Counted from the stretch's first letter, positions 29,225-38,351 are shown. The stretch: 38,402 nucleotides of DNA from Acidimicrobiales bacterium (GCA_029263235.1 JAJCXW010000165.1:1-38402), one strand, 5' to 3'. The notes: generated by a model not told the origin, from the letters alone. A program made the numbers and translations.

Positions 29225-30690
29225 CCCGTTCTCCTCGCGGCGCGCACCCGGAACCCGATCCCACGACGGTCTTCCACGACGATCGTCCCCACGAGGAATG
29301 CGGAGTAGTCGGGATCTACGCACCGGGGCAGGAGGCGGCGAGGTTGGCTTTTTTCGCCATACACGCCTTGCAGCATCGTGGCCAGGAAGCGGCGGGCATC
29401 GCCAGCTGCAAGGACGGGGTTGCCCACATACACAAGGGACAGGGCCTTGTCAGCAGCGTGTTCAACGAGGACAACCTGTCGACCCTGCAGGGACACCTCG
29501 CGATTGGTCACACTCGCTATTCCACGACGGGCGGATCCGGCATTCGCAACGCCCAGCCCCAAGTCATCGAGACGATCGACGGGCCGTTCGGGGTGGCCCA
29601 CAACGGCAACCTCGTCAATGCCCCGCAGCTCCGACGAGAGCTCCTGGAGCGTGGAATTGGCCTTCAGACCTCCTCCGACACCGAGGTCATCGTCCAGATG
29701 CTCGCCGGGGCCGGCGGCGACTGGTTGTCGAAGATCAGGGTCCTCATGAGTAGGGCCGAAGGAGCCTTCGCTCTCACAATCCTCACCCGCGACGCCGTAT
29801 ACGGGGTCCGCGATCCTTGGGGATTTCGTCCGCTGGCGATCGGCGAGATCGATGGCGGACACGTGCTGGTCTCGGAGACTTGCGCCTTCTCGACCATCGG
29901 GGCCCGGTTCGTACGCGAAGTCGAGCCCGGTGAAATCGTGAAGCTGTCCGACGAAGGTCTTCACGTCGAGCAGGGAGCCGTCCCGAAGAAGCGGGCCTTC
30001 TGCACCTTCGAACAGATCTACTTCTCTCGTCCCGACAGCATCCATGCCGGCAACCTCGTCCACTCGACCCGCCAGCGCCTCGGTCGTGAACTCGCCCGCG
30101 AATCACCGGTCGAGGCCGACCTGGTGGTGCCGGTACCCGACTCGGGAACTCCGCATGCGGTCGGTTTCGCCCAAGAATCTGGAATTCCCTACACGGAGGG
30201 TCTGATCAAGAATCGTTATGTCGGTCGGACCTTCATCGAGCCGACACAGCAACTCCGCGATACCGGAGTGGCCATGAAGTTCAACCCGCTCGGCGACAAC
30301 CTGTTCGGCAAACGGGTGGTGATGGTCGACGACTCGATCGTGAGGGGAACCACCAGCGGTCCGCTGGTGGCCATGCTGAGAGACGCCGGGGCAACCGAAG
30401 TTCACGTGCGCGTGGCGTGCCCTGCGATCACCGACCCGTGCTACATGGGTGTCGACATGGCCTCCAGTGAAGATCTCATCGCCGGCCATAAGACCGTTGA
30501 GGAGATACGTCAGCACATCGGAGCCGACTCACTGGCCTTCTTGTCGATCGAAGCCCTGATGAGAGCACTCGAGGCCGACGAGGGCTACTGCAACGCCTGC
30601 TTCACCGGCAACTATCCATTCGAGTCTGAACGATTCGTGCAACTACGGCTCAGCGCCAAGGAACAGTTCGCCCAGGTCTGGGGCGACTGA
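29221..30690 (+). CDS. purF: Amidophosphoribosyltransferase
   Basis: [35 protein letters not shown] Ntn nucleophile; [22 protein letters not shown] motif; Cys residues typical of the Fe-S PurF class. Confidence 0.97.
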   Translation: MTRSPRGAHPEPDPTTVFHDDRPHEECGVVGIYAPGQEAARLAFFAIHALQHRGQEAAGIASCKDGVAHIHKGQGLVSSVFNEDNLSTLQGHLAIGHTRYSTTGGSGIRNAQPQVIETIDGPFGVAHNGNLVNAPQLRRELLERGIGLQTSSDTEVIVQMLAGAGGDWLSKIRVLMSRAEGAFALTILTRDAVYGVRDPWGFRPLAIGEIDGGHVLVSETCAFSTIGARFVREVEPGEIVKLSDEGLHVEQGAVPKKRAFCTFEQIYFSRPDSIHAGNLVHSTRQRLGRELARESPVEADLVVPVPDSGTPHAVGFAQESGIPYTEGLIKNRYVGRTFIEPTQQLRDTGVAMKFNPLGDNLFGKRVVMVDDSIVRGTTSGPLVAMLRDAGATEVHVRVACPAITDPCYMGVDMASSEDLIAGHKTVEEIRQHIGADSLAFLSIEALMRALEADEGYCNACFTGNYPFESERFVQLRLSAKEQFAQVWGD

Positions 30691-30696
30691 GCCGAC

Positions 30697-31992
30697 ATGT
30701 TCACGACCGGTTCGAGAATTCTGCTGGTCGGCGGGGGAGGGCGCGAACATGCCCTCGCGTGGCGCTTGGCGACCTCCGACCGAGTGCGGGAAGTTCTGAT
30801 TGGTCCGGGAAACGCGGGAACCGCCTCCACCCCGGGTTGCAGCAACATCGCGCTCGACACGTCCGACGTCGGAGCGATCGTCGCCACTGCTCGTTCATGC
30901 TCAGCAGATCTTGTGGTCGTGGGCCCCGAAGGGCCACTCGTGGCTGGAGCCGTCGATGCGCTCAGCCGTGAGGGGATAGCCGCGTTCGGGCCGTCGGCCG
31001 CTGCGGCCCGACTCGAAGGCTCGAAGGTTCATTGCAAGAACTTCCTGCTTCGCCACGGCATACCGACCGCAGTGGCGGAGTCGTTCACCGATGCCGACGC
31101 TGCTTTGGCCGGCCTTCGACATTTCGATCAACCTCCGGTCGTGAAGGCCAGCGGATTGGCAGCAGGCAAGGGTGTGATTGTGGCCGAGACATTCGAGGAC
31201 GCCGCCGCGGCGATCGAGTCGATACTCCTCGATCACCGATTTGGCGACGCCGGGGCCGAGGTTCTGCTCGAACAGCGACTCCACGGCACCGAAGTGTCGG
31301 TGCTCGCCTTCTGCGATGGCGAGCGGTTCGCTCTGATGCCGCCGGCCCAGGACCACAAGCGTTTGATGGTCGGTGATCTCGGACCCAACACGGGAGGCAT
31401 GGGAGCGTTCGTGCCTTCACCGCTCACCAGTCCCGCACTGCTCGATCAAGTCAGCAGCGAGGTCTTCGCCCCGACGCTTGCTGGCATGACCCAAGAGGGC
31501 ACCCCATACCGGGGAGTGCTCTATGCCGGCCTGATGCTCACCGAGGATGGTCCGAAGGTCATCGAGTTCAACTGCAGATTCGGGGACCCCGAGACCCAGG
31601 TGGTGATGCCACTGCTCGAGTCCGATCCTTTCGAGTTGTTCGAGGCGTGCGCCCACGGTTCGCTCGACGACGTTGAGGCCCGCTGGTCGACCGATGCTGC
31701 GGCAACGGTCGTGATGGCCTCGGAGGGTTACCCCGATTCGGGTTCTCCGTCGGTGCGAATCAGCGGCCTGTCCGATGCCACCGCCGATGGCTGCATCGTG
31801 TTTCATGCCGGCACGAGACTGGACGACGGCGAAGTCTTCACTGCCGGTGGCCGTGTCCTGTCGGTTACCGCGGTAGCCCTCGACCTCGCCACGGCTGCTG
31901 CCTCGGCTCATGCAGGCCTATCCAAGATCAGATTCGCGGGAGCCCAACACAGATACGACATAGCACTGGCGACAGCCGAGGTGAAGCAATGA
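30697..31992 (+). CDS. purD: Phosphoribosylamine-glycine ligase
   Basis: [70 protein letters not shown]. Confidence 0.97.
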   Translation: MFTTGSRILLVGGGGREHALAWRLATSDRVREVLIGPGNAGTASTPGCSNIALDTSDVGAIVATARSCSADLVVVGPEGPLVAGAVDALSREGIAAFGPSAAAARLEGSKVHCKNFLLRHGIPTAVAESFTDADAALAGLRHFDQPPVVKASGLAAGKGVIVAETFEDAAAAIESILLDHRFGDAGAEVLLEQRLHGTEVSVLAFCDGERFALMPPAQDHKRLMVGDLGPNTGGMGAFVPSPLTSPALLDQVSSEVFAPTLAGMTQEGTPYRGVLYAGLMLTEDGPKVIEFNCRFGDPETQVVMPLLESDPFELFEACAHGSLDDVEARWSTDAAATVVMASEGYPDSGSPSVRISGLSDATADGCIVFHAGTRLDDGEVFTAGGRVLSVTAVALDLATAAASAHAGLSKIRFAGAQHRYDIALATAEVKQ

Positions 31993-32990
31993 CCAGCTAC
32001 CGCGAGGCCGGGGTCGACATCGACGCCGGCAATCGGACAGTGAAGATGCTCTCGGAGGTCGTGAAGTCGACCATGACCCCTCCGGTTCTCTCCGAGTTGG
32101 GAGCGTTCGGAGGCCTGTTCGCGGCCGATGATCTCGGGCCGGGGAAGATTCTGGTGGCGTCCACCGATGGCGTCGGAACCAAGGTCGAATTGGCGGCCCG
32201 GCACGGTGCTTGGCGTGGTGTCGGCACCGATCTCGTCAACCACTGCATCGACGACATCCTTGTTCAGGGGGCTCGTCCTCTCTTCTTTCTCGACTACATC
32301 GCCACTGCCAAGCTCGTGCCCGAGGTGGTGGCCGAGATCGTGACCGGTATGGCCGTCGCCTGCCGCGCCTCGGGATGCGCTCTGCTCGGAGGCGAGACGG
32401 CTGAGATGCCGGGTGTCTACACGCCGGGGGCAGTCGACATCGCCGGCACCATCGTCGGGGTGGTCGATCAGGCCGACCTATGGCCCCGAACCGCTGATCT
32501 CACGACCGGAGATCTACTGATCGGGCTGTCGAGCTCAGGGCCCCACACCAATGGCTACTCACTGATCCGCAAGCTCCTCGACGACAACACCGCCGACGAG
32601 ACGATGATCCATGCCCTACTGAAGCCCCACCGGAGCTACATCAATGATGTCGACGCTCTCATCGAAGGCGGAGTCGAGCCGCTGGCACTGGCGCACATCA
32701 CCGGTGGTGGACTGTTCGAGAACGTGCCCCGAGTGTTGCCGGATCATCTGAGCGCATCCTTTTCCCTCGGATCATGGGAAGTACCGGACCTGTTTCGGAC
32801 GCTCGCATCGTGGTCGGGCATGCCCGACTCCGAGCTGTTCCGGGTGTGGAACATGGGGATCGGCCTGGTGGTGGCCATCAAGGCCCACGACTCCGACGCC
32901 GCAGAGCGGCTTGGCTATCCGATTGTCGGCCGACTGGTCGAGCGTTTGGAGAGCCAACCGGGAGTTGTGCTGGAGGGGAACTGGCGGTGA
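31989..32990 (+). CDS. purM: Phosphoribosylformylglycinamidine cyclo-ligase
   Basis: [76 protein letters not shown]. Confidence 0.97.
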   Translation: MTSYREAGVDIDAGNRTVKMLSEVVKSTMTPPVLSELGAFGGLFAADDLGPGKILVASTDGVGTKVELAARHGAWRGVGTDLVNHCIDDILVQGARPLFFLDYIATAKLVPEVVAEIVTGMAVACRASGCALLGGETAEMPGVYTPGAVDIAGTIVGVVDQADLWPRTADLTTGDLLIGLSSSGPHTNGYSLIRKLLDDNTADETMIHALLKPHRSYINDVDALIEGGVEPLALAHITGGGLFENVPRVLPDHLSASFSLGSWEVPDLFRTLASWSGMPDSELFRVWNMGIGLVVAIKAHDSDAAERLGYPIVGRLVERLESQPGVVLEGNWR

Positions 32991-33601
32991 CGGCTCGAGT
33001 CGTCGTGCTGGCATCCGGATCCGGGACCAACCTCCAGTCGCTAATCGACGCGTGTGCCCAGGGCCGCCTGGACGCCGAAGTCGTGCACGTAGTATCCGAT
33101 CGAGCCGATGCGTTCGCTCTCGAGAGAGCTCGTAGATCCGAGATCAGCAGTGAGTGTCGCCCGCCGGCACCGCTCCTGGGAGATTCTGCCGATCGGGGAG
33201 CGGCGCGTCGTTCCTACGACACGGAGTTGGCTCGCTCGGTGGCGGATCGCCACCCCGATCTCGTGGTGTTGGCTGGTTGGATGCGACTGCTCACATCAGA
33301 GTTTCTCGGAACGTTTCCCGATCAGGTGATCAATCTCCATCCGGCACTGCCCGGGAAGTTTCCGGGAGCCCACGCCATCGACGATGCATGGGAGGCCCAC
33401 CAGACTGCCGGCCTCGACCACACCGGAGTGATGGTGCACATGGTGCCCGATGAAGGCATCGACAACGGACCGGTGGTAGCCACTCAGCGAGTCGACATAC
33501 TCGACACCGACACTCGGGCTTCGCTCGAAGAACGAATCCACGAGGTCGAGCACGAGCTCTTGACGAGGGCAGTGTCCGAGCTGATCGCAGGGAACGAATG
33601 A
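32987..33601 (+). CDS. purN: Phosphoribosylglycinamide formyltransferase
   Basis: RVVVLASGSGTNLQSLIDAC; LVVLAGWMRLLTSEFL; VINLHPALPGKFPGAHAIDDA; GTG start at 32987 overlapping the purM stop. Confidence 0.95.
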   Translation: MTARVVVLASGSGTNLQSLIDACAQGRLDAEVVHVVSDRADAFALERARRSEISSECRPPAPLLGDSADRGAARRSYDTELARSVADRHPDLVVLAGWMRLLTSEFLGTFPDQVINLHPALPGKFPGAHAIDDAWEAHQTAGLDHTGVMVHMVPDEGIDNGPVVATQRVDILDTDTRASLEERIHEVEHELLTRAVSELIAGNE

Positions 33602-34512
33602 ACACCGAGGACAGCGAGACCATCGATCCTCCATCCGGCATCGGCCTGTGGGTGGCGGGAGCCCGACTACGCACCCTGCCCGCAGCGGTGGTGCCGGTGG
33701 CGGTAGGTGCTGCCGTGGCGGTCGGACAAGGTCCCGACACGGCATGGTGGCGGGCAGGGGCCGCTCTCGTCGTGGCGTTGGCTCTGCAGGTAGGGGTCAA
33801 CTACGCCAACGACTACTCCGACGGGGTCCGGGGAACCGACGGTGGAGCGAGGGTCGGGCCGGTTCGTCTAGTTGGATCAGGGCTCGTGTCGGCTTCGAGT
33901 GTGAAGCTCGCCGCCATACTCGCTTTCGGACTCGCCGGCGTGGCGGGTGCGACTCTGGCAGCGGCGGTGGGGCCGGAGCTGTTCGTGGTCGGCGCACTCT
34001 GCATTCTCGCGGGCTGGACCTACACCGGTGGCCCCCGGCCCTACGGGTACCTGGGGCTCGGCGAGGTCTTCGTATTCGTGTTCTTCGGGATCGTCGCCAC
34101 GGTGGGAACCACCTATGTGCTGGTGGAAGAGATCAGCGGGCTGGCGGTGGCGTGCAGCATGAGCGTGGGGCTCTGGGCCACCGCCCTGCTGGTGATCAAC
34201 AATCTCCGCGACATTCCTGGCGATACCGCGTCAGGGAAACGGACCTTGGCGGTCAGGCTCGGCGACAGAAAGACCCGGGTCCTTTTCGTGGCCATGCAGT
34301 ATGCCGCATTCGCGGTGGCGATCGGGGTCAACATGTCGACCGGCCGTGGCGCGGCCGCCGCGGTGTTCGGGATCCCGTTCTCCGTCGCTGCGATGCGCCA
34401 GGCGGCCAGGGGAACCACAGGAGCGGGCTTGATTCCGGTGCTCGGGGCGACAGGGCGAGCCCAGCTCGTGTCAGGCCTGGCGATGGCGGCGGGGTTGGCG
34501 CTCACCGGATAG
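33598..34512 (+). CDS. menA: 1,4-dihydroxy-2-naphthoate polyprenyltransferase
   Basis: WVAGARLRTLPAAVVPVAVG; NYANDYSDGVRGTD (prenyl-diphosphate-binding Asp motif); NNLRDIPGDTASGKRTLAVRLGDR; ATGA overlap with purN. Confidence 0.94.
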   Translation: MNTEDSETIDPPSGIGLWVAGARLRTLPAAVVPVAVGAAVAVGQGPDTAWWRAGAALVVALALQVGVNYANDYSDGVRGTDGGARVGPVRLVGSGLVSASSVKLAAILAFGLAGVAGATLAAAVGPELFVVGALCILAGWTYTGGPRPYGYLGLGEVFVFVFFGIVATVGTTYVLVEEISGLAVACSMSVGLWATALLVINNLRDIPGDTASGKRTLAVRLGDRKTRVLFVAMQYAAFAVAIGVNMSTGRGAAAAVFGIPFSVAAMRQAARGTTGAGLIPVLGATGRAQLVSGLAMAAGLALTG

Positions 34513-34552
34513 GCGAACACAGCGACACAGCGGCTTGGAGATTGCGTTCTGG

Positions 34553-35233
34553 CTACTGCTCGCGAGTGGCAGTGATGAGCTGGGCCCCGACGAATAGACG
34601 ACGCTCCACGTCGGTGAATCCGGCCGAACTGATCTGGGCCGACATCACCGACCATTCCGGCATGTAGGCGAGCGACTTGGGCAGGTAGCGGTAGGCCTCG
34701 CGGTTCGACAGCAGGCCTCCGATTCTCGGCACGATTCGCCCGAAGTAGAATCCATGTCCCATACGGAGCACCCGATTCTCGGGCTGAGCGGCGTCGAGAA
34801 GAGAGATGCGCCCTCCCGGGCGGACCACACGTGCGAGCTCTTCGAAGAACCCTGGCAGCTCCACCAGATTGCGGAGCGCGAAGCCGCATGTCGCGCCATC
34901 GGCTGCCGCGTCGGGCAGGGGCATGCTCAAGATGTCGGCATGCAACAGTGGGGCGGTTGTTCGGGCAGCAGTGAGCATCCCCATCGACAGGTCGAGGCCG
35001 ATCGGCACGATTCCGTGACGTTGCAGACCACGACAGAAATCGCCGGTGCCGCAGGCCAGGTCGAGCACGACGGAACCACCGGGCAGCCCGAGGTCGCTGA
35101 TCGCCTTTCGTCTCCACCTGGTGTCGAGTCCGAAGGTCATCACCCGATTGACGAGATCGTAGCGAGGGGCAATCGAATCGAACATCGATCTGACGGCCCG
35201 CCGCTTTTCGTCGCCGGTGGGCAGATCGGTCAC
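34553..35233 (-). CDS. menG: Demethylmenaquinone methyltransferase (UbiE/MenG)
   Basis: VRSMFDSIAPRYDLVNRVMTFGLDTRWRRKAI; VLDLACGTGDFCRGL SAM motif; GFALRNLVELPGFFEELARVVRPGG. Confidence 0.95.
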   Translation of the reverse strand: MTDLPTGDEKRRAVRSMFDSIAPRYDLVNRVMTFGLDTRWRRKAISDLGLPGGSVVLDLACGTGDFCRGLQRHGIVPIGLDLSMGMLTAARTTAPLLHADILSMPLPDAAADGATCGFALRNLVELPGFFEELARVVRPGGRISLLDAAQPENRVLRMGHGFYFGRIVPRIGGLLSNREAYRYLPKSLAYMPEWSVMSAQISSAGFTDVERRLFVGAQLITATREQ

Positions 35234-35631
35234 TTGAACCAGATGCGTTGGTATGACGAACTCATCGGGTGGAGAAGAAGGGCGACCAGAGCTATCTCGA
35301 ACATCAGGTTGATCGGGTTGTCGAATGCCCTCGAGAGACCTTCGGTCAGAACGAATCCGACGGTGACGACCAATGGTGCCGCCGCTGCGGCGACACCGAC
35401 CTGGTACCCCAGCTTCTTTTCGTTGGCGATGCCGTAGGCGCCGGCAACCATCCCGACCGTGACCAGGAGGATGAAGATCGTGCCGAGGAATACCGAGCCG
35501 AAGAGGCTCACTCGGCCCACTCTCAACAGACCGCCGAAGAGAATGGCCATCGCTCCGTTGAAGTACATGAGTATCTGAGCGATGTAGAGGGTCTGCGGTT
35601 GGCGGTTGTTTACCCAGATCCGTTCGTTCAT
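35230..35631 (-). CDS. Small multi-TM membrane protein (hypothetical)
   Basis: 133 aa with about four hydrophobic segments; ATGA overlap with menG downstream. Confidence 0.7.
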   Translation of the reverse strand: MNERIWVNNRQPQTLYIAQILMYFNGAMAILFGGLLRVGRVSLFGSVFLGTIFILLVTVGMVAGAYGIANEKKLGYQVGVAAAAAPLVVTVGFVLTEGLSRAFDNPINLMFEIALVALLLHPMSSSYQRIWFK

Positions 35632-35676
35632 ATCAACCAGTATGGACCCGTGGATGGCTGCAGCCTCACCGGCGGG

Positions 35677-36750
35677 TCAACCGGGTCGAGGGGGATCGAT
35701 GATCTGACGGCTGGCCCGGAGTTGGCCGCAGGCGGCGTCGATCTCGGTGCCGCGATTGCGGCGCACGGTGGCATTGACACCGAGCTGTTCGAGCTCGTCG
35801 CAGAAGTCATCGACTCCGGCTCGAGAAGTACCCTTCGTGGGATAGCCCGGGGTCGGGTTGAGGGGAATCAGATTGACGTGGGCACGAAGACGGTGACACA
35901 GCACCGCTAGTTCCCTCGCGTCGGTATCCCGATCATTGACTCCCTCTATCAGGGCCCACTCGAAGGAGATACGACGGTTCTTCGCGGCGAGGTAACGCTC
36001 ACAGGCTCGAACGAGCTCCTCGATCGGGTAGCGGCGGTTGATCGGCACCAGCTCGTTGCGAAGAGTGTCGTTGGCAGCATGGAGAGACACGGCGAGATTG
36101 ACGGGGAGCGCCTCGTCGGCCAGCCGGTCGATGCCGGGAATCACCCCCACTGTGGAGACGGTGATGTGTCTGGCGGAAATGCCGATATCGCCGTGGATTC
36201 GTTCGACCGCCCCCCACATGCGGTCGTAGTTGGCCAGGGGCTCACCCATACCCATGAACACCACGTTGGAGACACGTCGGGGTGCCGAGGTGACTCGGGC
36301 CCGAGCTACCTGCTCGACAATCTCGCCCACCGAGAGTTGGCGATCGAACCCGCTCTGCCCGGTGGCGCAGAATCCGCAGGCCATGGCACAGCCGGCTTGG
36401 GTGGAGACGCACACAGTCGTGCGATCGCGGTAGTGCATCAGCACCGTTTCGATGGTGCGGTCATCGTGGAGTCGCCACAGCCACTTGACGGTCTGACCAT
36501 CTCGACTCACCGACTCGGCGGCCGGTTCGAGCGCCGACGGAAGCATCTCGACGAGGGTCGAACGAAGCGCTTTGGGGATGTCGGTGAGTTCTTCGAGCGG
36601 GGCCCCACGTTCGTAGAGACCGCGCCACACCTGATCGATCCGGTAACGAGGTTGGCCTTCGAGAAACGCCTCGAGTTCGTCGCGAGTCGGGTCGTATCGA
36701 AGAACGGGGGCATCGACACTGTGGCGTCCGACTACCTGAATGCTGGTCAT
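35677..36750 (-). CDS. rlmN: 23S rRNA (adenine2503-C2)-methyltransferase, radical SAM
   Basis: VCVSTQAGCAMACGFCATGQSGFDRQLS CX3CX2C motif; NVVFMGMGEPLANYDRM; LIPLNPTPGYP; ATG at 36750 overlaps the mshD stop. Confidence 0.95.
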   Translation of the reverse strand: MTSIQVVGRHSVDAPVLRYDPTRDELEAFLEGQPRYRIDQVWRGLYERGAPLEELTDIPKALRSTLVEMLPSALEPAAESVSRDGQTVKWLWRLHDDRTIETVLMHYRDRTTVCVSTQAGCAMACGFCATGQSGFDRQLSVGEIVEQVARARVTSAPRRVSNVVFMGMGEPLANYDRMWGAVERIHGDIGISARHITVSTVGVIPGIDRLADEALPVNLAVSLHAANDTLRNELVPINRRYPIEELVRACERYLAAKNRRISFEWALIEGVNDRDTDARELAVLCHRLRAHVNLIPLNPTPGYPTKGTSRAGVDDFCDELEQLGVNATVRRNRGTEIDAACGQLRASRQIIDPPRPG

Positions 36751-37436
36751 GTTCTTGTCAGTCGGTAGGCGCGGTCGGTGTGGTGCTGAGTGAAGCCGAG
36801 TCGGGCGTAGACAGCGTTGGCGGGGGCATTGTCGCTCTCGACGTAAAGCATCCCATCGTAGATTCCCTGACCGCAGAGCCACTCCAGACCGGCCAGTGTC
36901 ATCGGACCTCCCAGACTGCGTCCATGAAAGTCAGGGTCGAGGGCGATGACGTAGATCTCTCCGAGCTTGGGGATGGTGTCGGAATGGATCTTGGTCCAGC
37001 AGAACCCGGCGAGACGATCGTCGAGATGAAGGAGACGAAGTCCCTCGGGATCGAACCAGGGCTCGGACATGGTCGCCCGAAGCGAGGCTTCGGTCATGCC
37101 GCCCTGTTCGGGGTGCCAATGGAAGGCACGATTGTTGACACTGATCAGCTCGGCGATGTCGTCGTCGACGATCCCTCTGGTGGCGAGTTCGGACGATGCG
37201 GCGGGAAGGAGGCGCCGGAGCTGCCAGAGATCGCGGTAGGGCACGAAGCCGGCGAGGATGGCCGAGTGGTGGCTCACCGGATCGACGTGGTGCAGCCAGA
37301 GTTGAATCGTCCCGCCGGGGCACTCGTCCACCGCCGCGCCGAGGTCGGCAGCCAGGTCTCGCGAGCCGGCGGGTTCGGTGACGTCGACAAGCCACATGTC
37401 TTCGCCTTCGGATGGTCCGGTGATCTGCAATGTCAC
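36747..37436 (-). CDS. mshD: Mycothiol synthase (MshD), short N-terminal half
   Basis: VNNRAFHWHPEQGGMTEASLRATMSEPWFDPEGLRLLHLDDRLAGFCWTKIHSDTIPKLGEIYVIALDPDF and LYVESDNAPANAVYARLGF match MshD; GTG at 37436 chosen from upstream TATTCT-N6; ATG at 37499 is the longer alternative. Confidence 0.85.
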   Translation of the reverse strand: MTLQITGPSEGEDMWLVDVTEPAGSRDLAADLGAAVDECPGGTIQLWLHHVDPVSHHSAILAGFVPYRDLWQLRRLLPAASSELATRGIVDDDIAELISVNNRAFHWHPEQGGMTEASLRATMSEPWFDPEGLRLLHLDDRLAGFCWTKIHSDTIPKLGEIYVIALDPDFHGRSLGGPMTLAGLEWLCGQGIYDGMLYVESDNAPANAVYARLGFTQHHTDRAYRLTRT

Positions 37437-37442
37437 CCATGG

Positions 37443-37448
37443 AGAATA
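37443..37448 (-). promoter_or_regulatory. Putative -10 element TATTCT, 6 nt before the proposed mshD GTG
   Basis: Minus strand reads TATTCT-CCATGG-GTG. Confidence 0.5.
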
Positions 37449-37485
37449 TCCACTGAGCGGAGCGGTGGACCCCAAGTGGCGTCGA

Positions 37486-37491
37486 TAGTGT
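37486..37491 (+). promoter_or_regulatory. Putative -10 element TAGTGT, 6 nt before the nth ATG
   Basis: Plus strand reads TAGTGT-CCGGTC-ATG. Confidence 0.5.
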
Positions 37492-37497
37492 CCGGTC

Positions 37498-38139
37498 ATG
37501 GCCAGACCGAGAACACCCAACGGACGTGCCAAGCGAGTACATGAGCGCTTGGCCCTGGAGTATCCCGAGGCTGTGTGCGAACTCGATCACGAGGACGCGT
37601 TTCAGCTGCTCGCCGCGACCATTCTCTCGGCTCAGGCCACCGACGTTGGAGTCAACAAGGCCACGCCCGGATTGTTCGCCCGATTCCCCGACCCGTGGAG
37701 TTTGTCGGTGGTCGATCCTGAGGATGTCGAACCCCTCGTCGACACGATCGGGCTGTTTCGCCAGAAATCGAAGAGCCTCGTGGGTATGGCCCGCATGCTC
37801 GTGGAGGACTACGAGGGGGAGGTGCCGGTGGCCATGGCCGACCTTGTCCGGCTGCCCGGCGTTGGCCGCAAGACGGCCAATGTCGTGCGCAGTGTGGCTC
37901 TTGGCCAACCCGGGCTTCCGGTCGATACCCACGTCAAACGTTTGAGCAATCTGCTCGGTCTCACCACCGAGACCGACCCGGTGAAGATCGAGATGGAGCT
38001 CAATCCAATGGTGCCGGCGGCCGAGCGAGGAGAGTTCAGCCTCCGGATGATCTTGCATGGACGCAGGGTTTGCTCGGCCCGCAAGCCCAGTTGTGGTGAG
38101 TGCGTTCTCAACGACTTCTGCCCCTCGTCACGGATTTGA
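37498..38139 (+). CDS. nth: Endonuclease III
   Basis: ILSAQATDVGVNKATPGLF; LPGVGRKTANVVRSVALG HhH with catalytic Lys; VDTHVKRLSNLLGL with catalytic Asp; CX6CX2CX5C Fe-S motif CSARKPSCGECVLNDFC. Confidence 0.97.
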   Translation: MARPRTPNGRAKRVHERLALEYPEAVCELDHEDAFQLLAATILSAQATDVGVNKATPGLFARFPDPWSLSVVDPEDVEPLVDTIGLFRQKSKSLVGMARMLVEDYEGEVPVAMADLVRLPGVGRKTANVVRSVALGQPGLPVDTHVKRLSNLLGLTTETDPVKIEMELNPMVPAAERGEFSLRMILHGRRVCSARKPSCGECVLNDFCPSSRI

Positions 38140-38208
38140 CCGTACTTTTGGGGTTATTTACCTCTAGAAAACGAAATTTGGTAAATCAACACGAAGATTG
38201 TCCAGATG

Positions 38209-38227
38209 GGGTATGCGCGACGCACCC
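38209..38227. promoter_or_regulatory. Dyad GGGtaTGCG-CGA-CGCACCC across the -35 region of the 6C-like RNA promoter
   Basis: TGCG-N3-CGCA core plus GGG/CCC, read directly. Confidence 0.3.
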
Positions 38228-38236
38228 GTCTCGGGC

Positions 38237-38242
38237 TATATT
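38237..38242 (+). promoter_or_regulatory. Putative -10 element TATATT of the sRNA, 6 nt before predicted TSS A38249
   Basis: TATATT-GCCCCC-A; same spacing as the leaderless promoters in this window. Confidence 0.6.
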
Positions 38243-38248
38243 GCCCCC

Positions 38249-38351
38249 ACGGCCGGGCTCCCGCCGCTCGGCCGAAAATGGTGACACGAGGGATCCGCCG
38301 CCCTGTGTCGCCGGCGGCCGTCTCCTTCACGGAGGCGGCCGCTTTCCTTTT
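38249..38351 (+). ncRNA. 6C: 6C-type small RNA (two C-rich-loop hairpins plus terminator)
   Basis: Hairpin 1 CGGCCGGGC-TCCCGCC-GCTCGGCCG (38250-38274); hairpin 2 GGTGACAC(g)AGGG-ATCCGCCG-CCCTGTGTCGCC (38280-38312); terminal hairpin with T-tract; matches the actinobacterial 6C motif as recalled. Confidence 0.82.
38314..38351 (+). terminator. Rho-independent terminator GCGGCCGTCTCC-TTCAC-GGAGGCGGCCGC-TTTCCTTTT
   Basis: 12-bp stem (one G-T wobble), 5-nt loop, T-rich tail. Confidence 0.93.

Noticed and set aside
36751-36882. N-terminal extension of rlmN
   Set aside because: Lies within mshD; MTSIQ at 36750 overlaps the mshD stop in the typical ATGA fashion.
37437-37499. Longer mshD from ATG 37499 sharing CATG with the nth start
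   Set aside because: Less likely than GTG 37436, which has a well-placed -10; the shared CATG is probably coincidence.
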